A DNA stretch of 64,000 nucleotides from Streptomyces zingiberis (GTDB lineage Bacteria > Actinomycetota > Actinomycetes > Streptomycetales > Streptomycetaceae): contig NZ_JAATEN010000002.1 in NCBI RefSeq assembly GCF_012034935.1, positions 186,001 to 250,000 of the forward strand, written 5' to 3'. Shown here piece after piece: positions 1-8,074 of this stretch; within the stretch, counting starts at the first letter, position 1; the number at the start of each line of letters is the position of its first letter. The notes under the pieces were generated by a model, which was given only the letters and a program-made list of their open reading frames with translations, did not search any database and was not told the origin of the DNA. Position numbers and translations under genes: made by a program.

Positions 1-419
1 CCCTCGGTGACCATGCCCTTGGCGAGCGCCAGGCCGTAACCGAAGCCCGCGCAGCCCGCGCTGACGTCGAACGCGGCCGGCTTGCCCGCGCCGATCCGGT
101 GCGCGATCTCGGTGGCGACGGCCGGGGTCTGCTTGAAGTGCGAGACGGTGGCGACGATGACACCGCCGATCTGCTCCGGGGCGATCCCCGCGTCGGCGAT
201 GGCCTTCCCGGCCGCCTCGACCGACATCAGGGCCACGGTCTCCTCGGGGGAGGCCCAGTGGCGGGTCGCGATCCCGGAGCGGGAGCGGATCCACTCGTCC
301 GAGGAGTCGATGTGCTTGAGGATCTCCTCGTTGGGCACCACGCGGGTCGGGCGGTAACCGCCCACCCCCATGATGCGCGCGTACGGGGCACCCCGGCTCG
401 GCTTGATCTTCGCGGTCAT
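1..419 (-). CDS. fabH: 3-oxoacyl-ACP synthase III (FabH), 3' end outside window
   Basis: Starts type II fatty-acid synthesis by condensing an acyl-CoA starter with malonyl-ACP in the cytosol. About 139 N-terminal residues are visible; the rest lies beyond the left edge. The thiolase-fold N-half is typical (GVGGYRPTRVVPNEEI, DSSDEWIRSRSGI) and the nucleophilic cysteine is Cys123 in VSAGCAGFGYG. The start is an ATG 12 bases after the fabD stop on the same strand, so the two are cotranscribed. In Streptomyces, FabH prefers branched starters, which fits the order fasR-fabD-fabH seen here. Incomplete only because of the window edge. Confidence 0.96.
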   Translation of the reverse strand, partial: MTAKIKPSRGAPYARIMGVGGYRPTRVVPNEEILKHIDSSDEWIRSRSGIATRHWASPEETVALMSVEAAGKAIADAGIAPEQIGGVIVATVSHFKQTPAVATEIAHRIGAGKPAAFDVSAGCAGFGYGLALAKGMVTE

Positions 420-431
420 GCGGGTGGGCTC

Positions 432-1409
432 CTATTCCGCGGAAGAGGGGGCGGCGGGCTTCTGCCCGGCCTGTCCCGCGTGTTCGGCGATCAGTTCGCG
501 GGCGGCGTCGAGATCGGCCGGGGTCTTCAGGGCGAGGGTCCGCACCCCGGGCAGCGCCCGCTTGGCCAGCCCGGTGAGGGTGCCGCCCGGCAGGACCTCG
601 ATCAGCGCGGTGACGCCCAGCTCCTGGAACGTCTCCATGCACAGATCCCAGCGGACCGGGTTGGAGACCTGGCGGACCAGGCGCTCCACGGCGTCCGGAC
701 CGGACGCCACGGCCCGGCCGTCCTTGTTCGAGATCCAGGGCAGGCGCGGGTCCGCGGGCGACAGCCGCGCCGCGGCGGCCTCCAGCCGCGCGACCGCCGG
801 GGCCATGTGGCCCGTGTGGAACGCGCCGGCCACCTTCAGCGGGATGACCCGCGCCTTCTCCGGCTTGGCCGCGGCGAGTCCGGCGAGCTGGGCGGCGGTG
901 CCGGCGGCGACGATCTGCCCGGCGCCGTTGATGTTGGCCGGGGTCAGCCCCAGCTTCTCCAGGTGGGCCAGGACGGTGTCCCGGTCCCCGCCGAGCACCG
1001 CCGACATCCCCGTCTCGGTGACGGCGGCGGCCTCGGCCATGGCCAGGCCGCGCTCCCGGACGAGGGTCACGGCCTCGGCGTCGGAGAGCACCCCGCTCAG
1101 CGCGGCGGCGGTCAGCTCGCCGACGCTGTGCCCCGCGACGGCGCCGACCTGGGCGGGAAGCCCGGAGCCGAGGTCGTCGAAGAGCGCGTGGGCGGCGACG
1201 AGGCCCGCGGCGACCAGCAGCGGCTGGGCCACCGCCGTGTCCCGGATGGTCTCGGCGTCGGCCTCGGTGCCGTGGTGCACCAGGTCCAGTCCGGTGGCGG
1301 CCGACCACTCCGCGAGGCGCGGGGCCACGCCGGGGAGGTCGAGCCAGGGGGTCAGGAAGCCGGGCGTCTGGGCGCCTTGGCCGGGAGCGACGAGTACGAG
1401 CACTCTCAC
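432..1409 (-). CDS. fabD: malonyl-CoA:ACP transacylase (FabD)
   Basis: Transfers malonyl from CoA to acyl carrier protein for fatty-acid elongation (and often polyketide synthesis in streptomycetes). 325 residues, normal family length. The oxyanion/entry motif is APGQGAQTPGF near the N-terminus, the nucleophile is Ser95 in GHSVGEL, and the catalytic His is His197 in GAFHTGHM. The GTG start is preceded by GGGAGAGA at good spacing; a longer open frame continues upstream but is antisense noise over fasR. It sits between fasR (upstream, 83 bases) and fabH (downstream), the usual actinomycete fab order. Confidence 0.96.
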   Translation of the reverse strand: MRVLVLVAPGQGAQTPGFLTPWLDLPGVAPRLAEWSAATGLDLVHHGTEADAETIRDTAVAQPLLVAAGLVAAHALFDDLGSGLPAQVGAVAGHSVGELTAAALSGVLSDAEAVTLVRERGLAMAEAAAVTETGMSAVLGGDRDTVLAHLEKLGLTPANINGAGQIVAAGTAAQLAGLAAAKPEKARVIPLKVAGAFHTGHMAPAVARLEAAAARLSPADPRLPWISNKDGRAVASGPDAVERLVRQVSNPVRWDLCMETFQELGVTALIEVLPGGTLTGLAKRALPGVRTLALKTPADLDAARELIAEHAGQAGQKPAAPSSAE

Positions 1410-1492
1410 ACTCTCTCCCGGCGCCGGGCTCCGCCGCCCGTGGGGACAGGGACCAAGAACCGTCAGGGGAATTGTGCGTACCCCACAAAGGC

Positions 1493-2686
1493 TCAGGACA
1501 GGGAATCCCCGTCGGCGAGGCGGCCCAGGATGAGGGCGATGCGCAGGGTGAACGCGGAGCGCACATCGGAGGGTGACCATCCGGTGACGTCCGTCACACG
1601 TCGCAGCCGGTAGCGGACGGTGTTGGGGTGGACGAAGAGCATCCGCGCGGCGCCCTCCAGACTGCTCGCCTGCTCCAGATAGACGCTCAGCGTCTCCAGC
1701 AGTGCCGAGCCGGCCTCCTCCAGCGGTCTGTAGATCTCCTCCACCAACTGCTGCCGCGCGCTCGCGTCGCCCGCCATGGCGCGCTCCGGCAGCAGGTCGT
1801 CCGCGAGCACCGGGCGGGGGGCGTCCGGCCAGGCCGAGCACGCCCGCAGCCCGGCCGCGGCGGCCGCCGCCGAGCGCGTCGCCGACAGCAGGTCGCCGAC
1901 GACAGGTCCGGCCACCACCGGGCCCGCCGCGAACGGGCCGATCAGATCCCGCGCGATGCGCAGCGGATCGGTGCTGCCGCCCGCGACCACCACCAGCCGG
2001 CTGCCCAGCACCCCCGTCAGCACCTGGACCTTCGCGTGCCGCGCGGCCCGGCGGATCGCCTCCACGGTCAGCTCGCTGTCCCCCTCGGGGGCGGTGCCCA
2101 GCACGGCGCAGACGTGCTCCGGGGAGCTCCAGCCCAGCGCGGCGGCGCGGGAGAGGGTGCCCTCGTCCGCCTCGCCGGAGAGCACCGCGTTGACCACCAG
2201 CGACTCCAGCCGGGCGTCCCACGCGCCGCGCGCCTCCGCGGCCTGGGCGTACACCCGCGCCGTGGCGAAGGCGATCTCCCGCGCGTAGACGAGCAGCGCC
2301 TCGCGGAGCATGGACTCGTCCCCCGGTGCGGCCACCTCCTCGATCGCCGTCTCCATGACCTCGATGGTGGTGCGCACCATCTCCACGGTCTGCCGCAGCG
2401 TGACGGCCCGGGTCAGCTCGCGCGGGGCCGTGCCGAAGACGTCGGTGCTGATCGCCTGCGGCGCCTCGGGGTGGCGGAACCACTCGGTGAAGGCCGCGAT
2501 ACCGGCCTGCGCGACCAGCCCGATCCAGGAGCGGTTCTCCGGCGGCATCGCCCGGTACCACGGCAGCGTCTCGTCCATGCGCGCGATGGCGTCGGCCGCC
2601 AGCGAGGCGGCGGACTTCTCCAGCCTCAGGAGCGTCGCGGCGTGCGGATGGGCGCGGTCGGGTGATCCGGATGCAGGTTCTGGCAC
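1493..2686 (-). CDS. fasR: PucR/CdaR-type transcriptional activator of fatty-acid synthesis (FasR)
   Basis: 397 residues with no receiver domain; a long helical sensory part is followed by a C-terminal HTH of the PucR/CdaR type (LEGAARMLFVHPNTVRYRLRRVTDVTG near residues 345-370). This architecture and the position immediately upstream of fabD match FasR of Streptomyces coelicolor, the activator of the fabD-fabH-acpP-fabF operon. The start is a GTG with little Shine-Dalgarno sequence; the nearest purine-rich stretch is more than 10 bases away, so a leaderless or weakly initiated mRNA is possible. Assignment rests on architecture and synteny. Confidence 0.9.
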   Translation of the reverse strand: MPEPASGSPDRAHPHAATLLRLEKSAASLAADAIARMDETLPWYRAMPPENRSWIGLVAQAGIAAFTEWFRHPEAPQAISTDVFGTAPRELTRAVTLRQTVEMVRTTIEVMETAIEEVAAPGDESMLREALLVYAREIAFATARVYAQAAEARGAWDARLESLVVNAVLSGEADEGTLSRAAALGWSSPEHVCAVLGTAPEGDSELTVEAIRRAARHAKVQVLTGVLGSRLVVVAGGSTDPLRIARDLIGPFAAGPVVAGPVVGDLLSATRSAAAAAAGLRACSAWPDAPRPVLADDLLPERAMAGDASARQQLVEEIYRPLEEAGSALLETLSVYLEQASSLEGAARMLFVHPNTVRYRLRRVTDVTGWSPSDVRSAFTLRIALILGRLADGDSLS

Positions 2687-2802
2687 GTGGACTAGCCTGC
2701 CTCATCCCCCGGACATCCGGGGCCGGGGGTCCGGGACCGGCCCCCCGCACGGGAGCGTCCCCACGTGTGCCGCGCCCACGGGGGAGGGCTAGCGTGAGGG
2801 AC

Positions 2803-3585
2803 ATGAGCGAGGTCTGGCGGGCGGAGGCGCGGTACCGCGGCGGGGACGGCGTGACCGGCGGCGAGGACGGCGACGGGACCGGTGACGGGGGCGCGGGGCC
2901 GGCCGGGGCCGGCGGGGCCGCCACCGAGACGGCCGGCGGGGCCACCGGGGAGGCGGCCCCCGGCATCGTGACCCTGCACGCCTTCTCCTTCGGCCGCTTC
3001 TACGACCCGGACAACCTGCGCTTCGGCCCCCTGATCGCCTGCAACGAGGAGCGGCTGGCGCCCGGCGCGGGCTTCGCCGCCCACCGGCACCGGGACACCG
3101 AGATCGTCACCTGGGTCGTCGAGGGCGAGCTGACCCACCGGGACTCCGCGGGCCACACCACCGTCGTCCGCCCCGGCGACGTCCAGCGCCTCGGCGCCGG
3201 TTCCGGCGTGGAGCACGAGGAGCGCAACGACGGCGACCGCACGCTGGTCTTCGTGCAGATGTGGCTGACCCCGCGTGAGCCCGGTGGCGAACCGGAGTAC
3301 GAGATCGTCCGCGGCCTCGCCGAGCGCACCCCGTTCGCCGTCGAGCGCTCCGGCGCCGTCCTCCACCTCCGCCGCCCGGCGGCGGGCGCGCGCGTCGCCC
3401 TCCCGGACGCCCCGCGCAGCTACGTCCACGTGACCGCCGGCGCACTGCGGCTGGACGGCGCGGGCGACGGCGGCGGCGCACCCGCGGAACCGCCCCTCAC
3501 CCCGGGCGACGCCCTCCGTCTCACGGCCCCCCGCTCCCTGACCGCCGAGGAACCCTCCGAACTCCTGGTCTGGGAACTGCCGTAA
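2803..3585 (+). CDS. pirin-family bicupin
   Basis: 260 residues. After a glycine/glutamate-rich N-terminal stretch (residues 13-55) comes the pirin cupin: HAFSFGRFYDPDNLRFGPL, then metal ligands that I place at His94, His96, His138 and Glu140 (HRHRDTEIVTWVVEGEL ... GVEHEER). Pirins bind Fe and range from quercetin dioxygenase-like enzymes to redox sensors, so the substrate cannot be named. The chosen ATG lies behind GGGGGAGGG; an upstream in-frame extension overlaps the fasR promoter and is not needed. The gene is transcribed away from fasR and has no obvious operon partner. Confidence 0.85.
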   Translation: MSEVWRAEARYRGGDGVTGGEDGDGTGDGGAGPAGAGGAATETAGGATGEAAPGIVTLHAFSFGRFYDPDNLRFGPLIACNEERLAPGAGFAAHRHRDTEIVTWVVEGELTHRDSAGHTTVVRPGDVQRLGAGSGVEHEERNDGDRTLVFVQMWLTPREPGGEPEYEIVRGLAERTPFAVERSGAVLHLRRPAAGARVALPDAPRSYVHVTAGALRLDGAGDGGGAPAEPPLTPGDALRLTAPRSLTAEEPSELLVWELP

Positions 3586-3655
3586 CTGGTGCCGCCCCTT
3601 GCGGTCGGCTGTTCCCGCCGTTGTCGGGCGCATCCTCCTACTCGCAAGTAACCCG

Positions 3656-3721
3656 TAGTTTTCTTTAGTTTCACGTGTGCCTGGTGTGGCAAACTAAAAA
3701 CTCTTTTTACTTTGCTACGGT
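3656..3721 (+). promoter_or_regulatory. AT-rich inverted repeats and -10 box before the AbiE pair
   Basis: TTTAGTTT at 3664-3671 is repeated in inverted form as AAACTAAA at 3691-3698, and an outer pair AGTTTT (3657-3662)/AAAACT (3697-3702) overlaps it. A -10-like TACGGT at 3716-3721 ends six bases before the GTG start, so the transcript would begin at the start codon. AbiEi antitoxins are known to repress their own operons by binding inverted repeats; this is the natural candidate. The T-run after the second arm (3704-3708) also allows a weak terminator for the pirin gene. Confidence 0.5.
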
Positions 3722-3727
3722 GCAGGG

Positions 3728-4336
3728 GTGGCAGTGGAACATCGAGGGAGCCTCGTCCGCCGCGGTGCCCTGTGGCGGATCGCTGCCGGGCAGCGTGGCT
3801 ACTTCACCGCGGCGCAGGCCGTGGAATCCGGCTACTCATATCAAAGTCAGCGATATCACGCACACCGGGGCAACTGGGTCTCCGTGGACCGTGGGCTCTA
3901 CCGCCTGCCCGAGTTCTCCGACCTGCCGACCGAGGGAGACGAGCAACTCGTGCGCTGGTGGCTCTGGAGCAAGGGCCGCGCGGTCATCTCACATGCCAGC
4001 GCCCTGGCCGCCCACGACCTCGGCACGGCGAACCCTTCACGGATCCATCTGACGGTTCCGCGTGGTTTCCGGCAGAAATCGGAAACGGTGATCCTGCACC
4101 GCGCGGAGTTGCGGGCGGCGGATGTCGAGCACCGACAGGGATACCGTCTCACCACCCCGATCCGGGCCCTCGTGGAGTCCGCCGCGGATGGATACGACCA
4201 GGATGTCCTGGAGGGCGCGGTGGCCGAGGCGCTGGAACGCGGCATGGTGACGCGTCGCGGCCTGCTCCACGCCGCGCAACTGCTGGGATCCCGCGCGGAG
4301 CTGGGTGTGGAACGGGCGCTGGGAGCCGCGTCATGA
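3728..4336 (+). CDS. AbiEi-family antitoxin / transcriptional repressor
   Basis: 202 residues. The N-terminus is a winged-helix segment (GYFTAAQAVESGYSYQS, HRGNWVSVDRGLYRL), followed by the conserved AbiEi body (AVISHASALAAHDLGTANPSRIHLTVP and TTPIRALVESAADG). The family neutralises AbiEii toxins and represses the operon. The GTG start has its only G-rich stretch directly abutting it and a -10 box just upstream, so I infer a leaderless message. Its stop overlaps the start of the next gene (ATGA), as expected for a coupled toxin-antitoxin pair. Local AT-richness upstream contrasts with the neighbourhood and suggests acquisition. Confidence 0.85.
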   Translation: MAVEHRGSLVRRGALWRIAAGQRGYFTAAQAVESGYSYQSQRYHAHRGNWVSVDRGLYRLPEFSDLPTEGDEQLVRWWLWSKGRAVISHASALAAHDLGTANPSRIHLTVPRGFRQKSETVILHRAELRAADVEHRQGYRLTTPIRALVESAADGYDQDVLEGAVAEALERGMVTRRGLLHAAQLLGSRAELGVERALGAAS

Positions 4337-5241
4337 CCGGCCGGTACCGTGACGCGCCCGCGCTGCGGCGTGCCTTGGAGGCCCGGCTGAAGCAGGAGTC
4401 CGAGAAGTCGGGCACCGACCTGTCCCGCCGTCGGCGGCTCGTCGTCTTCGACCGGATGGCGGCCCGCCTCGCCGTGGACGGAACCGGCGGCTGGATCCTC
4501 AAAGGCGGGGCCGTCATGGAGTTCCGGCTACCCGGGCGGGCTCGTACCACCAAGGATCTGGATCTCGCGCTCCGGCCCGAGGAAGGTCTTGGCGCCGATG
4601 GGGGCGAGGTACGTGACCTGCTGATCGAGGCATTGGCGGTGGACCTGGACGGCGACGGCTTCCGCTTCCGTGTCGGTGCCCCGGTGCCGCTGCGGGCGGA
4701 CACCGCCGGGCGGGGTGGCTGGCGGTTCTCCGTCGAGGCGCACCTTGCGGGCAAACTCTTCGCGGGCATCCGTGTGGATGTGGTGGACCGGGGTGAGGAG
4801 ATCGCCCGGACCGAGTGCCTTTCCCTCCCCAACACGCTGAGTTTTGCCGGGACCCCGCAGCGGACGATCGAGGCGGTCGACCGCCGCCAGCACTTCGCGG
4901 AGAAGCTGCACGCTTTCACCCGTGACTACGGCAACCGCCCCAACACGCGGGTCAAGAACCTGGCGGATCTCGTGTTGCTCATCGAGGACGGCCTTGCCGG
5001 AGACGCCGTGCTCGCCGGCGTCGTGCGGCATGTCTTCGCGGTACGTGCGACGCACGACCTTCCGCGCGACGTGCCCGACCCACCGCCCGCGTGGCGGGCC
5101 GAATACCCACGGCCGGCCGGGGAACTGGTCACCGAGATCCCGGCCACCGTGGATGCGGTGCTCGCGCTGGTGCGCGAGGTCTGGGCGACGGCCCTGGCCG
5201 GAGACGCGCGTGAACACGGCCGGTCCGGGGGAGGCGGCTGA
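4333..5241 (+). CDS. AbiEii-family nucleotidyltransferase toxin
   Basis: 302 residues. The DNA polymerase beta-type nucleotidyltransferase signature is LKGGAVMEFRL (residues 56-66) followed by TTKDLDL with the acidic pair Asp75/Asp77. Later conserved blocks include RRQHFAEKLHAFTRDYGNRPNTRVKNLADLVLL, the AbiEii/MenT helical region. Characterised members modify RNA (MenT toxins add nucleotides to tRNA 3' ends) and cause growth arrest or abortive phage infection. It overlaps the antitoxin gene by four bases. The target of this protein is unknown. Confidence 0.88.
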   Translation: MTGRYRDAPALRRALEARLKQESEKSGTDLSRRRRLVVFDRMAARLAVDGTGGWILKGGAVMEFRLPGRARTTKDLDLALRPEEGLGADGGEVRDLLIEALAVDLDGDGFRFRVGAPVPLRADTAGRGGWRFSVEAHLAGKLFAGIRVDVVDRGEEIARTECLSLPNTLSFAGTPQRTIEAVDRRQHFAEKLHAFTRDYGNRPNTRVKNLADLVLLIEDGLAGDAVLAGVVRHVFAVRATHDLPRDVPDPPPAWRAEYPRPAGELVTEIPATVDAVLALVREVWATALAGDAREHGRSGGGG

Positions 5242-5321
5242 GTTGAGGCCGCACCGCACCGGCCTCGACCACCCGTGGAACGGCTGCGGCGATCACGAGC
5301 CGCCCGTGACGGTCTCCCGTG

Positions 5322-6137
5322 TCAGCCGCCCAGTTCGGAGAGGACCGCGTCCGTGAACGGGGGCCAGGCCTCGATGGCCCAGTCGCCGAAGTCGCGGTCG
5401 GTGAGCGCGACGCAGGCCGCCCCGGCCTCCGGGTCGAACCAGAGGAAGGTGCCCGTCTGCCCGAAGTGGCCGCAGGTGCGCGGCGAGGAGCGCTCGCCCG
5501 TCCAGTGCGGGGACTTGTGGCCGCGGATCTCGAAGCCGAGGCCCCAGTCGCAGGGTCGCTGCTGCCCGTAGCCGGGGACCACGCCGTTGAGGCCGGGGAA
5601 GACGACCTGCGTGGCCTCGGCCACCGTCCGCGGGTGGAGCAGCCGCGGCGCCTGCACCTCGGCGGCGAACCGCACCAGATCCGCCACCGTGGAGACGGCG
5701 TCCTTGGCGGGGGAGCCGGGCAGGTCGGTGGAGGCCATGCCGAGCGGTTCCAGCACCGCCTGGCGCAGATACTCGGGGAAGGCGATCCCGGTGACCTTGG
5801 CGATGTGGTCGCCCAGGGCCTCGAAGCCGGCGTTGGAGTAGATGCGCCGCTCACCGGGGGGCGCCATCGGCCGGTCCTCGTCGAAGGCGAGCCCCGAGGC
5901 GTGGGCCAGCAGGTGGCGGACCGTGGCACCCTCCGGGCCGGCCGGTTCGTCCAGCTCGACGGCGCCCTCCTCGTACGCGACGAGGACGGCGTACGCGCTC
6001 AGCGGCTTGGTGACGGACGCGAGGCGGAAGCGGTGGTCGTCCGGGCCGTGCGATCCGGCCACGGTGCCGTCGGCCCGGACCACCGCGGCGGCGGCGGTGG
6101 GGACCGGCCAGTTCTCGATCAGGCGCAGACTCTCCAT
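5322..6137 (-). CDS. serine hydrolase, class C beta-lactamase/DD-peptidase fold
   Basis: 271 residues, no signal peptide. The penicillin-recognition triad is complete: SVTK at residues 41-44 with nucleophile Ser41, YSN at 100-102, and HFGQTG at 224-229 in place of the KTG box. Such cytosolic members are usually esterases or peptidases rather than drug-resistance enzymes. The ATG chosen gives the normal N-terminus just ahead of the fold; the in-frame extension upstream is proline-rich noise. Transcribed divergently from the merR gene, with 350 bases between them. Confidence 0.88.
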   Translation of the reverse strand: MESLRLIENWPVPTAAAAVVRADGTVAGSHGPDDHRFRLASVTKPLSAYAVLVAYEEGAVELDEPAGPEGATVRHLLAHASGLAFDEDRPMAPPGERRIYSNAGFEALGDHIAKVTGIAFPEYLRQAVLEPLGMASTDLPGSPAKDAVSTVADLVRFAAEVQAPRLLHPRTVAEATQVVFPGLNGVVPGYGQQRPCDWGLGFEIRGHKSPHWTGERSSPRTCGHFGQTGTFLWFDPEAGAACVALTDRDFGDWAIEAWPPFTDAVLSELGG

Positions 6138-6334
6138 GCCCAGGAGCCTAACGTTCCGTCCGGAGAGCCCCCGCCCCGCCCGGGGCCGGAGCCTCACGGG
6201 GACGGGCGGGGCGGTGGCACCGGCGGGGCGCGGATCCACCGGGTTCCGGGAGCCACCGGGTTCCGGGAGAACCGCCGGGCGCCCCGGGGCGACCGGCGGA
6301 CCCGAGGACGGCCGGAAGCCGCGCCCGGCGGTGC

Positions 6335-6365
6335 TTGCCTGGAGTGCGCTCCACGTCATTAGCGT
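6335..6365 (+). promoter_or_regulatory. MerR-type promoter/operator with 19-bp spacer
   Basis: A -35 box TTGCCT (6335-6340) and a -10 box TAGCGT (6360-6365) are separated by exactly 19 bases, the over-long spacing that MerR proteins correct by twisting DNA. The spacer carries the dyad TGGAG-TGCG-CTCCA (6340-6353). The gene downstream encodes a MerR protein, so this is very likely its own operator and the promoter of the merR/aldo-keto reductase operon. It predicts a leader of about 115 bases. Confidence 0.8.
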
Positions 6366-6406
6366 GGGCGGCGCCGGGTACCGGGCCGAGAGCACGACGG
6401 CGTACC

Positions 6407-6470
6407 GGCGGGACGGCGGGACGGCGCGACAGCAGAACAGCAGGACAGCAGAACAGCGGAGCAGCGGCGG
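6407..6470 (+). repeat. eight tandem 8-bp repeats in the merR leader
   Basis: Eight contiguous octamers run without a break: GGCGGGAC twice, GGCGCGAC, AGCAGAAC, AGCAGGAC, AGCAGAAC, AGCGGAGC, AGCGGCGG. The period is exact while the sequence drifts from a GGCGGGAC type to an AGCAGRAC type. It ends 17 bases before the merR start codon, so it lies in the predicted 5' untranslated leader. Confidence 0.8.
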
Positions 6471-6487
6471 AAGGCAGGGCGGGGCCC

Positions 6488-6931
6488 ATGAGTGTGACGG
6501 AGAGCGTGACCGCGCGGCGGGGACTGTGCCCGGAGCGGGCCGCGCCCGCGCGCCCGGCCGGCCAGGACGCCTACACCATCAGCGAGGTCTCCGCCTGGAC
6601 GGGTCTCACCGACCACACCCTCCGCTGGTACGAGCGCATCGGCCTGATGCCGCACGTGGACCGCTCGCACACCGGCCGCCGCCGCTACACCGACCGCGAC
6701 CTGGACTGGCTCACCTTCGTGGGCCGGCTGCGGCTGACGGGGATGCCCGTCGCCGACATGGTCCGCTACGCCGAACTGGTCCGCGCGGGCGACCACACCG
6801 TCTCCGAGCGGCACGCACTGCTCCGCGCCCACCGGGAGGACGTCCGGCGCCGGATCACCGAACTCCAGGAGACTCTCGCGGTACTCGACTCCAAGATCGA
6901 CACCTATGCGGAGAGGTCCGAAACGGCATGA
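6488..6931 (+). CDS. MerR-family transcriptional regulator
   Basis: 147 residues. A 25-residue tail precedes the MerR wHTH (DAYTISEVSAWTGLTDHTLRWYERIGLMP, then the wing HTGRRRYTDRDLDWL); the C-terminal helix (HREDVRRRITELQETLAVLDSKIDTY) is the dimerisation coil. No cysteine metal-site pattern is present, so it belongs to the small-molecule or redox-sensing branch. It overlaps the aldo-keto reductase gene (ATGA) and the operon has a MerR-type promoter upstream. The inducer is unknown, plausibly a carbonyl or quinone compound handled by the reductase. Confidence 0.92.
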   Translation: MSVTESVTARRGLCPERAAPARPAGQDAYTISEVSAWTGLTDHTLRWYERIGLMPHVDRSHTGRRRYTDRDLDWLTFVGRLRLTGMPVADMVRYAELVRAGDHTVSERHALLRAHREDVRRRITELQETLAVLDSKIDTYAERSETA

Positions 6932-7950
6932 ACGAGCAGAACGCCACCATCCCCCGCACCCGCCTCGGCACGGACGGCCCGGAGGCCGGCGTCCAGGGGC
7001 TCGGCTGCATGGGCATGAGCTTCGCCTACGGCCCCACCGACGAGGCCGAGGCCCGCGCCACCCTGGAGCGGGCCCTGGAACTGGGCGTCACCCACTACGA
7101 CACCGCCGAGCTGTACGGCAACGGCGCGAACGAGGCCTTCCTCGCCCCGTTCGTCGCGGCACACCGCGACGCGATCGTCCTCGCCACCAAGTTCGGCATC
7201 ATCGCCGACCCCGCCGACCCTTCCCGGCGCACCATCAGCAACGCCCCCGACTACATCCGCCGCGCCGTCGAGGGCAGCCTGCGCCGGCTGGGCGTGGACG
7301 TCATCGACCTCTACTACATGCACCGCCGCGACGAGAACGTGCCCATCGAGGAGACCGTCGGCACCATGGCCGAACTCGTGCGGGAGGGCAAGGTCACATA
7401 CCTCGGGCTGAGCGAGGTGACGGGCGCGGAGCTGCGCGCCGCGCACGCCGAACACCCCATCACCGCCGTGCAGTCGGAGTGGTCCCTGTTCAGCCGGGAC
7501 GTGGAGCGCACGGCGGTGCCCGCCGCCCGGGAGCTGGGCGTCGCCTTCGTCCCCTACTCGCCGCTCGGCCGCGGCTTCCTCACCGGCGCGTTCACCGACG
7601 CGGGGCAGGAGCTGAGCGCCGGTGACTTCCGCCGCACCATGCCCCGCTTCACCGGCGAGAACGCCACCGCCAACGCGGCGCTGCTGGAGCCCGTACGGGC
7701 CGTCGCCCAGGCCCACGGCGCCACCCTCGGGCAGATCGCCCTGGCCTGGGTGCACCAGCAGGCCGACCGGCACGGGCTGGCCGTCGTCCCGATCCCCGGC
7801 ACCCGCAAGCGCTCCCGTCTGGAGGAGAACACCGCGGCCACCCGACTCCGGCTCACCGAGGAGGAACTGGCGCGCCTCGACACCATCGCCGACCGCGTGA
7901 GCGGCACCCGCTACCCGAGCATGGCGGCCACCTCCGCCGGCCGCGAGTAG
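6928..7950 (+). CDS. aldo/keto reductase
   Basis: 340 residues, NADPH-dependent (beta/alpha)8 barrel of the AKR13-like, YdhF/IolS-type branch. The catalytic tetrad is Asp58, Tyr63 (THYDTAELYG), Lys88 (LATKFG) and His132 (YYMHR). The C-terminal cofactor motif VPIPGTRKRSRLEEN is clear. Four-base overlap with the upstream merR gene means co-translation, so the enzyme is the regulated output of that MerR. Likely reduces reactive aldehydes or ketones; substrate unproven. Confidence 0.94.
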   Translation: MNEQNATIPRTRLGTDGPEAGVQGLGCMGMSFAYGPTDEAEARATLERALELGVTHYDTAELYGNGANEAFLAPFVAAHRDAIVLATKFGIIADPADPSRRTISNAPDYIRRAVEGSLRRLGVDVIDLYYMHRRDENVPIEETVGTMAELVREGKVTYLGLSEVTGAELRAAHAEHPITAVQSEWSLFSRDVERTAVPAARELGVAFVPYSPLGRGFLTGAFTDAGQELSAGDFRRTMPRFTGENATANAALLEPVRAVAQAHGATLGQIALAWVHQQADRHGLAVVPIPGTRKRSRLEENTAATRLRLTEEELARLDTIADRVSGTRYPSMAATSAGRE

Positions 7951-7974
7951 CGGCACAGCGCCCGCGGGGCCGCG

Positions 7975-8012
7975 CACCGGGGGCCCGGCGGAGTCGGAAC
8001 CGGCCCCCGGTG
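7975..8012. terminator. hairpin between convergent genes
   Basis: CACCGGGGGCC (7975-7985) pairs perfectly with GGCCCCCGGTG (8002-8012) across a 16-base loop. It lies between the ends of the aldo-keto reductase gene and the opposing DUF4429 gene, so it can serve both. No T-run follows. Confidence 0.65.
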
Positions 8013-8074
8013 GCGGACCGTCCCGCCCCGGTCCGGGGCGCTCCGTCACGCGGCGCCCGCCGGCGGCCTCGCCG

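Noticed and set aside
99..1613. Long plus-strand reading frames over the fabD/fasR region
   Set aside because: They are antisense shadows produced by GC-rich third positions of clear minus-strand genes; no domain, no ribosome site.
5322..6137. Beta-lactam resistance gene
   Set aside because: The serine-hydrolase motifs are present but there is no signal peptide and the KTG box is HFGQTG, so an esterase/peptidase is more likely.
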